The notes under the pieces: model-generated
The model's input: the letters and a program-made list of their open reading frames with translations, nothing else
Told to the model about the DNA's origin: nothing
Databases searched by the model: none
DNA from: an uncultured Rhodospirillaceae bacterium
GTDB taxonomy: Bacteria; Pseudomonadota; Alphaproteobacteria; Rhodospirillales; UBA2165
Direction of reading: 5' to 3'
Length of the DNA stretch: 64,000 bases
NCBI GenBank assembly: GCA_913020445.1
Contig: CAJWAR010000012.1
Location: forward strand, 1 to 64,000
Part shown: positions 47,146 to 55,226 of the stretch, piece after piece
Numbering within the stretch: the first letter of the stretch is position 1
Layout: the number at the start of each line of letters is the position of its first letter
Position numbers and translations under genes: made by a program

Positions 47146-47820
47146 TCAGCCGTCTTTGCTTTCCTCCTCAGCCTCAGCTTCTGCCGGAACTTCCTCAGGG
47201 GCAGCTTCCTCAGCCGGGGCTTCCTCAGCAGGAGCCTCTTCCGCAGGTGTTTCCTCAGCCGGCGCTTCCTCAGCAGGAGCCTCTTCCGCAGGTGCTTCCT
47301 CAGCGGGGGCTTCCTCAGCCGGCGCTTCCTCAGCGGGAGCTTCCTCAGCGGCAGCCTCTTCAGCTGGTGCTTCCTCAGGAGCAGCTTCTTCAGCTGGTGC
47401 TTCAGCTTCGGCAGTGGCTTCTGCTTCGGTTGGTGCTGCTGCCGCAGCCTCGGCTTCTTGAGCTGCCGCTTCCTGAGCCGCTTTCTGAGCTTCCTCTTTC
47501 TCTTTCAGCTTCTCTAAGGTTTTTTCACGCGGCAAGTGCTGTTTGGTCTGCTCTGCTCGTACCGGTTTTTCGATGATATTTGCATCACCCAAAAAGCGCG
47601 CGACGCGATCCGTCGGCAAGGCACCGTGCGATAGCCAGTGTTTAATGCGATCTTCTTTAAGCAGAATACGCTCCGGATGGTCTTTGGCGACCATTGGATT
47701 ATAGGTTCCGACCCGTTCAATATACCGGCCATCACGGGGGCTACGAGAGTCCGCCACGACGATGCGATAAAATGGACGTTTTTTTGCGCCACCGCGCGAT
47801 AAACGAATTTTTGTTGCCAT
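47146..47820 (-). CDS. rpsP: 30S ribosomal protein S16 with long acidic repeat tail
   Basis: 224 residues; S16 is usually 80-90. Residues 1-80 are standard S16 ([14 protein letters not shown] near 6-19, R-V-G-T-Y-N-P near 36-42, [10 protein letters not shown] near 63-72). About residues 85-110 are Lys/Glu/Gln-rich, then about 110 residues are Ala, Glu and Pro in near-perfect E-E-A-P-A pentapeptide repeats ending E-E-E-S-K-D-G. S16 is needed early in 30S assembly. First gene of the operon. Confidence 0.95.
   Translation of the reverse strand: MATKIRLSRGGAKKRPFYRIVVADSRSPRDGRYIERVGTYNPMVAKDHPERILLKEDRIKHWLSHGALPTDRVARFLGDANIIEKPVRAEQTKQHLPREKTLEKLKEKEEAQKAAQEAAAQEAEAAAAAPTEAEATAEAEAPAEEAAPEEAPAEEAAAEEAPAEEAPAEEAPAEEAPAEEAPAEEAPAEETPAEEAPAEEAPAEEAAPEEVPAEAEAEEESKDG
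47180..47410. repeat. 15-bp-unit tandem repeat encoding the S16 tail
   Basis: On the plus strand, near-identical 15-base units of the type GCTTCCTCAGC(A/G)GG(A/C)GC repeat about a dozen times inside rpsP, with a few drifted copies. Read on the minus strand these encode E-E-A-P-A. Copy number may vary between strains. Confidence 0.85.
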
Positions 47821-47913
47821 TGATTTACTTTCCTCTTGCTAATCTTTCCTCTGAGAAAATGTCCTCAAAAGATAATCTGGTTAATTGCTGTACTTAAATT
47901 CAAAATTTCATAT

Positions 47914-49281
47914 TTAGAATTTCATCCCGGGTGGCGGCATCATACCGCCTGGCATGCCGCCGGGCATCATGCCCTGCATGCCTTTTTTACCCATCTTCTT
48001 CATCATCGAACTCATCTGCTGGTATTGTTTCAGCAGACGATTGACATCTTGAACGCTGGTACCCGAACCCGCGGCGATGCGTTTCCGGCGTTTCGCGTTC
48101 AGTAATTTCGGATTGCGCCGCTCTTTAGGCGTCATCGATAGGATGATCGCTTCCTGGCGCGCAATCATGCGGTCATCGATGTTGGCCTCGGCAATTTGCT
48201 TTTTCATTTTGCCGACACCCGGCAACATGCCCATCAGACCGCCTAGATCACCCATTTTTTTCACCTGCGCCAATTGCTCTTGCAAATCCTCCAGGGTGAA
48301 TTGCCCCTTCATGGCGCGCTTAGCAATTTTCTCGGCTTTCTCCTGATCAACCACCTCGGCGGCTTTTTCGACCAGACCAACGACATCGCCCATGCCGAGA
48401 ATGCGCCCGGCAATGCGTTCGGCTTGAAAACTTTCCAGCGCATCGAGTTTTTCACCGACACCCATAAGTTTGATCGGGCAGCCGGTTACGGAACGCATCG
48501 ACAGCGCCGCGCCACCTCTGGCATCACCGTCAACACGGGTCAGCACGATACCGGTAATGCCGATTTTCTCGTTAAACTCTTTGGCGACATTAACCGCATC
48601 CTGGCCGGACATCGCATCGGCCACCAACAACGTTTCGGCCGGCGCCACAGTATTGCGGATGTCAGCAACTTCACTCATCAAAGCCTGATCAATGGCCAGG
48701 CGCCCTGCCGTATCAAGGATAACGACGTCAAAGCCTTCGCGGCGGCCCGTGTCCATGGCGCGCTTGGCTATGCCGACCGGCTGTTCACCAAAAACCGAGA
48801 CGAGACATTCAACTTCAGCTTGCTTGGCGAGCTGCGCCAATTGTTCCTGGGCAGCCGGGCGGGCGACGTCGAGCCCGGCAACCAACACTTTTTTGCGGTC
48901 GCGGTTTTTGAGGCGGAGCGCCAATTTACCGGTCGTCGTCGTTTTACCAGAGCCCTGCAAACCAACCATCAAAATCGGCACTGGCGCGGTAGCGGCCAAG
49001 TTTATTTCAGCATCCTCAGGGCCCAGCATTTCGATCAAATGATCATTGACCACTTTGATAACCATCTGGCCGGGCGTAACACTTTTCAGAACATCATGAC
49101 CGACGGCCTGTTCCTTGACACCATCGATAAATTCTTTGACCACTGGCAGGGCGACATCGGCTTCAAGCAAGGCCACACGAATTTCACGCATGGCTTCAGA
49201 AACGTCGGACTCGCTCAGCGCGCCCCGTTTCTTCAAGCGATCAAAAATATCGCCAAACTTATCGCTTAAACCGTCAAACAA
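47914..49281 (-). CDS. ffh: signal recognition particle protein Ffh
   Basis: 455 residues. N domain about 1-95; G domain with P-loop G-L-Q-G-S-G-K-T-T-T at 107-116, D-T-A-G-R near 190-194 and T-R-V-D-G-D near 248-253; M domain from about 300 with a Met- and Gly-rich tail (M-P-G-G-M-P-G-G-M-M) that binds signal peptides. Works with FtsY (also in this window, 4.5 kb to the right). Upstream of the rpsP operon in the same direction with 93 bases between, and its own leader is preceded by a strong terminator at 49305. Confidence 0.97.
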   Translation of the reverse strand: MFDGLSDKFGDIFDRLKKRGALSESDVSEAMREIRVALLEADVALPVVKEFIDGVKEQAVGHDVLKSVTPGQMVIKVVNDHLIEMLGPEDAEINLAATAPVPILMVGLQGSGKTTTTGKLALRLKNRDRKKVLVAGLDVARPAAQEQLAQLAKQAEVECLVSVFGEQPVGIAKRAMDTGRREGFDVVILDTAGRLAIDQALMSEVADIRNTVAPAETLLVADAMSGQDAVNVAKEFNEKIGITGIVLTRVDGDARGGAALSMRSVTGCPIKLMGVGEKLDALESFQAERIAGRILGMGDVVGLVEKAAEVVDQEKAEKIAKRAMKGQFTLEDLQEQLAQVKKMGDLGGLMGMLPGVGKMKKQIAEANIDDRMIARQEAIILSMTPKERRNPKLLNAKRRKRIAAGSGTSVQDVNRLLKQYQQMSSMMKKMGKKGMQGMMPGGMPGGMMPPPGMKF

Positions 49282-49304
49282 TTTAGGTTCCTAATCAAAC
49301 AAGC

Positions 49305-49339
49305 AAAAAACGCCAGTGCGCGAAACTCGCGGACTGGCG
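49305..49339 (-). terminator. strong intrinsic terminator just upstream of ffh
   Basis: CGCCAGT (49339-49333 on the minus strand) pairs with ACTGGCG (49317-49311), with an inner CGCG/CGCG stem and an AGTTT loop, then TTTTTT (49310-49305). It points toward ffh and lies 24 bases before its ATG, so it may end a small RNA or attenuate ffh. Confidence 0.8.
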
Positions 49340-49418
49340 GCGCCCCCTCACCAACCCACGTTTGTTTTGGGCGGATAATTCAATTGGAGACGTCACAAAG
49401 ATAGTTTTCTTCGTAAGG
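49305..49418 (-). ncRNA. candidate small RNA or attenuated leader upstream of ffh
   Basis: From the predicted start near 49418 to the T-run at 49305 gives about 114 bases ending in a strong hairpin. It lacks the conserved core of 4.5S RNA. A 34-codon frame from GTG 49396 runs through the terminator but looks unlike a protein. No known family was recognised. Confidence 0.4.
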
Positions 49419-49424
49419 GCGCGG

Positions 49425-49453
49425 ACTGTATGGCGAGAGGCTTCTCAAGTCAA
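49425..49453 (-). promoter_or_regulatory. candidate promoter upstream of ffh
   Basis: On the minus strand TTGACT (49453-49448), a 17-base spacer, then TACAGT (49430-49425). Good spacing and hexamers; transcription would start about 49418 and run toward ffh. Confidence 0.55.
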
Positions 49454-49876
49454 GCCTCCAAACGATTCACTTTATGGGTCAAAAAAGACATTTTAGGCGG
49501 CCAATCAAACGAATTTTCCAACGGATTTATACAACATTAATATTCAGCGCTTTTTGCAAAGGTAATATTAGACAAATTTACGTCTCAGATTATCAATATC
49601 ACGTCAAATAATCACAAATCAAATAACTGCTATTGCATAGTATTTTATGCTATAATACTTAAGCTATACGCAAATAAATATATATATTTGAATAGTTTAA
49701 TTACTGAAAGTAAGGACGCTTTGCGGGTTTACATCAACAACATTTCGGTTAGTACCCAATTGGTTATTATATTCATTATACTTATTTTAAAAAGTAAGGT
49801 ATTTCGAATTGATGTAAAGAAATCAATCGATTAAATATATTTGTCATATTATAGTGCTCCTGAGGGAGAGTTGCTT
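49454..49876. other. AT-rich gene-free gap between ffh and an XRE regulator
   Basis: About 420 bases with no frame that reads as protein. Strongly AT-rich with many short TATA-like strings (for example TATAAT near 49650-49660), so promoter calls are not reliable. It holds the upstream region of the XRE gene at 49877. Confidence 0.4.
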
Positions 49877-50308
49877 ATGCGCAGAAGAAGAACAATTAAA
49901 GATGACGGTCCGGATCCAATTGATAAATATGTTGGCTCACGTGTACGCGCTCGGCGTGTGGGGTTAAGAATCAGCCAGACCAAACTTGGTGAGGCCATCG
50001 GTGTTACCTTTCAACAAGTTCAGAAATATGAAAATGGCACCAATCGGATAGGGGCGAGTAATTTATTTAAAATCTCTAAGACCCTTGGTGTCGATGTATC
50101 TTTTTTCTTTGAAGGTGTTGAAAATCTTGACGAATCCGAGATTGTGAATTTAGATTTGTCGGATATTCCGCAAGTACCATTCCAAGAAGATCCAATGTCT
50201 TCACGTGAGGCCATTGAATTGATGCACAATTACTATCGTGTTACTGACGAAGATGTCCGCAAAAGATTGTCCCAATTCGTCAAAACTTTAGCCCAAAGTT
50301 CCAGCTGA
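49877..50308 (+). CDS. XRE-family transcription regulator
   Basis: 143 residues from ATG 49877, preceded by GAGGGAGA; a TTG at 49841 is in frame but adds unrelated residues. A lambda-repressor-like helix-turn-helix lies at about 18-75: R-I-S-Q-T-K-L-G-E-A-I-G-V-T-F-Q-Q-V-Q-K-Y-E-N-G is split across residues 31-54, then I-G-A-S-N-L-F-K-I near 58-66. The C-terminal part is acidic, then R-K-R-L-S-Q-F-V-K-T-L near the end. It resembles alphaproteobacterial PhrR/PraR-like regulators. A second XRE gene with a similar plan follows. Confidence 0.88.
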   Translation: MRRRRTIKDDGPDPIDKYVGSRVRARRVGLRISQTKLGEAIGVTFQQVQKYENGTNRIGASNLFKISKTLGVDVSFFFEGVENLDESEIVNLDLSDIPQVPFQEDPMSSREAIELMHNYYRVTDEDVRKRLSQFVKTLAQSSS

Positions 50309-50428
50309 TTTGACCTCTTTTTGAACAAGTAAGTACTATTTTGTCCCAAATTACAATCTATCATTGTATCTTTTTCACTTTATGTTGACTTATGGTCGTG
50401 ATATATCGTTACTAGCAGGTAGTGATAT

Positions 50429-50454
50429 AATACTCTTATTAGGAGTATTTTTTT
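50429..50454 (+). terminator. intrinsic terminator between the two XRE genes
   Basis: AATACTC (50429-50435) pairs perfectly with GAGTATT (50443-50449) around a 7-base loop, running into seven T (50448-50454). It lies about 120 bases after the first XRE gene. Confidence 0.8.
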
Positions 50455-50508
50455 AAGTTAGGTAAAAGCGCCATAAATACTTAATAGAATATTGTCTGAA
50501 GTGAGAAA

Positions 50509-50937
50509 ATGATGAGGGAACAGCCAACCGAACACCTGCCCGGGAATGAACCGAAGAATCGCGTTCGCAAGTATGATTTTATTAATCCCTTAATTGGTCA
50601 CCGCATCCGCATGCTGCGGCAGGAAAAAGATATATCCCGCAGCCGGGTTGCCAAGCATATCAATAAAACATCCAAACAGCTGGCGGCGATTGAAAGCGGT
50701 AATGATGATTTAACGGCGCAAGAAATCTATAAATTATGTTCGTTCTTTGCCGTCGAAGCCAGTTACTTCTTCATTGATCTTGCCGAGATGAACCACGGCA
50801 ATGGAGAGTTAGCGATCAATGCTCATCAGGCCAAGGAATTAGGGCGGCTATTTGATTCCTATCTCAACCTGCCAAACCGTGACATGCAGAAATCCCTCGT
50901 CCAACTCGCCGAATCCGTCGCCCAAGCGGATATGTAA
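50509..50937 (+). CDS. second XRE-family transcription regulator
   Basis: 142 residues. The helix-turn-helix is at about 29-85: I-G-H-R-I-R-M-L-R-Q-E-K-D-I-S-R-S-R-V-A near 28-47, then S-K-Q-L-A-A-I-E-S-G near 54-63 and L-T-A-Q-E-I-Y-K-L. The rest follows the plan of the neighbouring XRE gene (Y-F-F-I-D, then L-P-N-R-D-M-Q-K-S-L-V-Q-L-A near the end), so the two are paralogues. Separated by a terminator, so probably separately transcribed. Confidence 0.85.
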   Translation: MMREQPTEHLPGNEPKNRVRKYDFINPLIGHRIRMLRQEKDISRSRVAKHINKTSKQLAAIESGNDDLTAQEIYKLCSFFAVEASYFFIDLAEMNHGNGELAINAHQAKELGRLFDSYLNLPNRDMQKSLVQLAESVAQADM

Positions 50938-50991
50938 ATTATTCAATTTTTAGCCTTTTGCCGAGGCCGTCGCGGGTTGCTAAGATAAGGC

Positions 50992-51696
50992 ATGAATTAT
51001 TCCAGCATCGAGCGGCGCCTCAGCCAAGACAGCCTTCGCTGTTGCGGCGGATTTCATCCTTTGGCAGCGGACCAACGCAACACCGCCATTTTGAGTGATT
51101 TTCGAACTGCCATTATTATCGGCAATGCCGGCAATCGGAACAGTTTCAATTTCTGGCAGGCGTTTGAAAATGCCAGGGAAAACTCCCGGAAAGAACATAA
51201 AAATCCGTTGGAAAACTGGACCCGTCTGGCGCTTACTAAAATTGCCAATGATTTAGACGCTGCAGTGATATTCCCGTTTGACGGTCCGCCTTACATACCT
51301 ATCCTAACTTGGGCGCAAAAGGCCGAACCCGTTTACCCTTCACCATTTGGGCCACTTATCCACCCGGTTTTTGGGCTCTGGCACGCCTACCGTGGCGTGC
51401 TTCTGTTTGCCGACAAATTGGCATTGCCAGCGTTTAAAAAGCAAGTTTCACCGTGTGTTGGGTGTGCCGGGGAACCTTGTATTTCGACCTGCCCGGTTGA
51501 CGCTATTGACGCTGGAAATTTTAACATCGAGACGTGCACCAAATTCATGGCTTCGGCCAAGGGAAACGCCTGTTTACAAAAGGGCTGTCTGGCTCGCCGC
51601 GCCTGCCCAATCGGCCAAGATCACATTTACGAGCCGACACAGGCAGAATTTCATCTGCAGGCTTTTCTGGAAACCTTTGGGCCTAAATTTGATTGA
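50992..51696 (+). CDS. 4Fe-4S ferredoxin-domain protein, QueG-like fragment
   Basis: 234 residues. The C-terminal third carries C-V-G-C-A-G-E-P-C-I-S-T-C-P-V-D-A-I near 157-174, a cluster motif, and C-L-Q-K-G-C-L-A-R-R-A-C-P-I-G near 198-212 with three more Cys. The N-terminal half has an A-I-I-I-G-N-A-G loop near residue 42. It has the look of small relatives of epoxyqueuosine reductase, without the B12 domain. It may be a ferredoxin-like electron carrier. No partner nearby names it. Confidence 0.65.
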   Translation: MNYSSIERRLSQDSLRCCGGFHPLAADQRNTAILSDFRTAIIIGNAGNRNSFNFWQAFENARENSRKEHKNPLENWTRLALTKIANDLDAAVIFPFDGPPYIPILTWAQKAEPVYPSPFGPLIHPVFGLWHAYRGVLLFADKLALPAFKKQVSPCVGCAGEPCISTCPVDAIDAGNFNIETCTKFMASAKGNACLQKGCLARRACPIGQDHIYEPTQAEFHLQAFLETFGPKFD

Positions 51697-51745
51697 GGCA
51701 CGAAATCGGGTGGACTTCTGACGCTTTCAGTTCTATATCGCCCCT

Positions 51746-52564
51746 ATGACGGCTTTGAAATTCATAAAAATGCACGGTCTTGGCAATGACTTTGTCATTT
51801 TGGACGGCCGTGGCACGCCGCTGGAACTTAACGCGGCCCAAACGCAGGCGATTGCAGACCGCCGGCGCGGTATTGGCTGCGACCAATTGATCTTGCTTGA
51901 AGAAGCTGCGGGAGATGCCGATTTGAAAATGCGCATCCGCAATGCCGATGGCGGTGAGGTCGAGGCGTGCGGTAATGCGGCGCGTTGTGTCGGCCAGCTT
52001 ATGCTGGATGAAAAGGGCGCCGATCAAGTGAAAATTGAGACTCTCGGCGGTGAATTAATTGCCCACCGGGCGGCTGCGGGAATCACGGTCGATATGGGCC
52101 CGGCCTATCTTGAATGGCAGGATATTCCTCTGGTGAGTGAGATGGATACGCTCGCGCTTAATATGCATGTGGGGCCACTGAGCAATCCGGTTGCTGTCGG
52201 CATGGGCAATCCTCATGCGGTATTTTTTGTCGCAGATGCCGAAGCCATTGATCTGGCAACAGTTGGTCCGCCACTGGAAAACCATGCGCTCTATCCCAAC
52301 CGGACGAATGTCGAGGCGGCGCAGATTATCTCGCGCAATCATATTCGTCTCAGGGTCTGGGAGCGCGGTGTCGGTGAAACCGAGGCTTGTGGCTCGGGCG
52401 CCTGTGCTGCCTTGGTCGCCGCTGCCCGGCGCGATCTTACCGACCGCAAAGCCAATGTCGACGTCAATGGCGGCACGCTGGAGATCGAATGGCGCGACGA
52501 CAATCACGTGCTGCTGACCGGTCCGACCGAAATGAGTTTTACCGGCACCTGGATGTTGTCATGA
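51746..52564 (+). CDS. dapF: diaminopimelate epimerase
   Basis: 272 residues. Converts LL- to meso-diaminopimelate for lysine and peptidoglycan. Catalytic Cys pair C75 (E-A-C-G-N-A-A-R-C) and C215 (E-A-C-G-S-G-A-C). M-H-G-L-G-N-D-F-V near 9-17 is the family start. The stop overlaps mtaB (ATGA). Confidence 0.97.
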   Translation: MTALKFIKMHGLGNDFVILDGRGTPLELNAAQTQAIADRRRGIGCDQLILLEEAAGDADLKMRIRNADGGEVEACGNAARCVGQLMLDEKGADQVKIETLGGELIAHRAAAGITVDMGPAYLEWQDIPLVSEMDTLALNMHVGPLSNPVAVGMGNPHAVFFVADAEAIDLATVGPPLENHALYPNRTNVEAAQIISRNHIRLRVWERGVGETEACGSGACAALVAAARRDLTDRKANVDVNGGTLEIEWRDDNHVLLTGPTEMSFTGTWMLS

Positions 52565-53814
52565 GTAAATCACCCAAAGTTATAACCTTGGGCTGCCGCC
52601 TCAATGCGTTTGAATCGGAAGTGATGCGGACGCAGGCCGAGCAAGCGGGCTTAGGCGATACCGTGATTTTTAACACCTGTGCGGTGACGTCTGAGGCCGA
52701 ACGTCAGGCCCGCCAGCAAATTAGAAAACTGCGGCGTGAGCACCCGGACACCCGCATCATTGTCTCCGGCTGCGCGGCGCAAATCACGCCCGACAAATTT
52801 GCTGCCATGCCGGAGGTTGATCAGGTGCTGGGCAATGAGGAAAAGCTCAAGCTTGAAAGTTATCTGCCGGAAAAAGCCCAAGAGAAAATTTTGGTTTCTG
52901 ACATCATGCAGGCCACCGAGATCGCTGGTCATTTGATCCAGGGGTTCGACTCACGCTCGCGCGCTTTCGTGCAAATTCAGCAGGGCTGTGACCATCGCTG
53001 CACGTTTTGTATTATTCCCTTTGGCCGCGGCAACAGCCGGTCGGTACCGATCGATCATATCGTTGAGCAGGTCAATCAACTGACCAGCCAAGGCTATCAG
53101 GAAGTGGTGTTCACCGGCGTTGATATTTCATCTTACGGTGGCGATTTACCGGGCAGCCCCAGTCTCGGGCAAATGACGCAGCGTCTTTTGGCCGCGGCGC
53201 CTGATTTGCAGCGCCTGCGCTTAAGCTCGCTTGATCCCGCGGTGATTGATGACGAGCTGATGGATTTAATCGCTACCGAGCCGCGCCTGATGCCGCATTT
53301 ACATCTCAGCGTTCAGGCCGGCAGTGATCTGATTTTGAAACGCATGAAACGCCGCCATAATCGTCAGGATGTCATTGATCTTTGCACCCGCATTCGCCGA
53401 TTGCGGCCGGAAGTGGTGTTTGGTGCTGACCTCATCACCGGCTTTCCAACCGAAAATGAAGCCATGTTCGATGACACCATGCGGCTGGTTGATGAGGCGG
53501 GCCTGACCTATCTTCATGTCTTCCCGTATTCACCACGGCCGGACACGCCCGCCGCCGGCATGCCTCAGATCGAAGAGAAAATCCGTAAAGCCCGCGCCGC
53601 CGCACTCCGGCAAAAAGGTGAAGCAGTCACAGCGGCTTATTTTGAGAAGCTCAATGGCCAGACCACGCAGGTTCTGGTCGAACGCGGTAGCCGGGGTTAC
53701 ACCGAAACTTACGCCCCGGTGTGCCTCAATCAGGATTACAGGCAGGGCGCTATTGTCTCAGCTTTGATCACCGGCGCCTCACCCGATGGCCTCCTTGCGG
53801 AATTAGCGCCATAA
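52561..53814 (+). CDS. mtaB: tRNA t6A37 methylthiotransferase MtaB
   Basis: 417 residues from ATG 52561; upstream frame to 52387 runs inside dapF and is not MtaB-like. Adds a methylthio group to t6A37. Auxiliary cluster Cys are C12, C40 and C71; radical-SAM cluster C143, C147 and C150 in C-D-H-R-C-T-F-C. C-terminal TRAM domain near 355-417. ATGA overlap with dapF and a one-base overlap (TAATG) with ftsY make one operon. Confidence 0.95.
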   Translation: MSKSPKVITLGCRLNAFESEVMRTQAEQAGLGDTVIFNTCAVTSEAERQARQQIRKLRREHPDTRIIVSGCAAQITPDKFAAMPEVDQVLGNEEKLKLESYLPEKAQEKILVSDIMQATEIAGHLIQGFDSRSRAFVQIQQGCDHRCTFCIIPFGRGNSRSVPIDHIVEQVNQLTSQGYQEVVFTGVDISSYGGDLPGSPSLGQMTQRLLAAAPDLQRLRLSSLDPAVIDDELMDLIATEPRLMPHLHLSVQAGSDLILKRMKRRHNRQDVIDLCTRIRRLRPEVVFGADLITGFPTENEAMFDDTMRLVDEAGLTYLHVFPYSPRPDTPAAGMPQIEEKIRKARAAALRQKGEAVTAAYFEKLNGQTTQVLVERGSRGYTETYAPVCLNQDYRQGAIVSALITGASPDGLLAELAP

Positions 53815-54749
53815 TGAATGACGCCCCAAAAACCGGCTGGTTATCCCGCCTCAAAGCCGGCCTCAGCCGATCCTCCAGCGCCCTCACCCAGGGCATCAAT
53901 GATCTATTTACCAAGCGCAAATTGGACGCCGCCGCGATTGAGGAGCTTGAGGAAATTTTAATCACCTCGGATCTGGGAGTAGCAACGGCAGCGAGCTTAA
54001 CCCAGAAGATCGCCGCCGGACGATTTGATCAGGAAGTAACGTCGGAAGAAATCCGCTCCGCCCTAGCCGCAGAAATTGCCCAGATCTTGGAACCAGTCGC
54101 GATCCCGCTTGAGCTGGACACGAGCCACAGCCCGCACGTTATTTTGGTCTGCGGCGTCAATGGCGTCGGCAAGACAACAACCATCGGCAAGCTGGCCCAA
54201 ACCTACGTTGAGACCGGCAAGAAAGTCGTGTTGGCCGCTGGTGATACTTTTCGCGCTGCGGCGATCGAGCAACTCCAGATTTGGGGGGAACGCACCAATT
54301 GTCCCGTTATCGCGACCGAGCTTGGCAAGGACGCCGCGGGTTTGGCTTTCGATGCGCTTGAGCAAGCCAAATCCATGAACGCCGATATTCTATTGATCGA
54401 TACTGCCGGCCGGCTGCAAAATAAAACTGAACTGATGGCCGAGCTTGGAAAAATTGTCCGGGTTATCGGCAAAATCGATGACACCGCACCGCACAGCTGC
54501 TTGTTGGTGTTGGATGCAACAACCGGTCAGAATGCGCACTCGCAAGTCGAAATTTTTGCCGAGATGATTGACGTTACCGGCTTAATCGTCACCAAGCTCG
54601 ATGGCTCGTCGAAGGGTGGAGTGCTGGTTTCACTGGCGGAAAAGTTTGGTCTGCCGGTTCACGCTGTTGGCGTTGGCGAACAAGCTGAAGACCTCCGCCC
54701 CTTCAAAGCCGAAGACTTTGCCAATTCCCTGATGGGCCTCGATGGTTAA
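53814..54749 (+). CDS. ftsY: signal recognition particle receptor FtsY
   Basis: 311 residues from ATG 53814. NG domain only: N domain at about 15-95, G domain with G-V-N-G-V-G-K-T-T-T at 114-123, D-T-A-G-R near 200-204 and T-K-L-D-G near 260-264. The acidic A domain of the E. coli protein is absent, which is common in alphaproteobacteria. It docks Ffh-ribosome complexes at the inner membrane. Overlaps the opposite-strand gene at 54746 by four bases. Confidence 0.95.
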   Translation: MNDAPKTGWLSRLKAGLSRSSSALTQGINDLFTKRKLDAAAIEELEEILITSDLGVATAASLTQKIAAGRFDQEVTSEEIRSALAAEIAQILEPVAIPLELDTSHSPHVILVCGVNGVGKTTTIGKLAQTYVETGKKVVLAAGDTFRAAAIEQLQIWGERTNCPVIATELGKDAAGLAFDALEQAKSMNADILLIDTAGRLQNKTELMAELGKIVRVIGKIDDTAPHSCLLVLDATTGQNAHSQVEIFAEMIDVTGLIVTKLDGSSKGGVLVSLAEKFGLPVHAVGVGEQAEDLRPFKAEDFANSLMGLDG

Positions 54750-54991
54750 ACGCGGATGTTGAGATAAAAGCCGCGCGGCACGTCATCGCGCAGCGGCTTA
54801 TCGGCATCCAATGTGTGGTTGAGCTTATCAAGAGCGCGGCGGAACGCCGGCTCATCCATCGGCTTGGTTATCCGCGCCTGCCGGTCGACTTCTTTAGACG
54901 CTTCATATCCGGAAAGTGCTTGTTGGCGAAATTGCCCTGAATGTTTCAGGGTCTGGACCGCCGCACCCACCATTTTTATATCATCACTCAT
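54746..54991 (-). CDS. small conserved-looking hypothetical protein
   Basis: 81 residues, no signal peptide or membrane helix. Helical and charged, with the ending D-V-P-R-G-F-Y-L-N-I-R-V. ATG 54991 lies before K-M-V-G-A-A-V-Q. I do not recognise a family. It converges on ftsY with four shared bases, which is consistent with a real gene. Otherwise no evidence for its role. Confidence 0.5.
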   Translation of the reverse strand: MSDDIKMVGAAVQTLKHSGQFRQQALSGYEASKEVDRQARITKPMDEPAFRRALDKLNHTLDADKPLRDDVPRGFYLNIRV

Positions 54992-55226
54992 TTGATTTCT
55001 TTTTTCTGGTGATCGTTTGTTGTCTTTTCACGCGCCGCCATACTGCCAAGAAAACATTTGAAAAGAGTTAACGGCAATAAGCGACCCGTCTAATTTCCAA
55101 TGGAATCACATAAAAATTTTGCGTCGACCGACTTAAACAGGCTAACATGACGCAAATAACTGATTTTAAGGCAACAATACCAAGAACTTACCCGAAATTT
55201 AATTGGGTAAACCACGAGGTAACATC

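Noticed and set aside
47180-47410. CRISPR-like tandem repeat
   Set aside because: The units are 15 bases, have no spacers and encode the S16 tail in frame.
46964-47461. Plus-strand open frame opposite rpsP and rimM
   Set aside because: Repeats of Ala-Gly-Ala-Ser-Ser are the mirror image of the S16 tail repeat; no gene.
48274-49269. 331-codon plus-strand frame opposite ffh
   Set aside because: A shadow of ffh codon bias; His/Phe/Arg-rich with no recognisable family.
49295-49396. 34-codon frame before ffh
   Set aside because: It runs through the terminator hairpin, has a GTG start and no clear ribosome site, and looks unlike a protein.
52387-52560. Longer start for mtaB
   Set aside because: It runs inside dapF in another frame with Arg-rich unlike sequence; ATG 52561 gives the MtaB family start.
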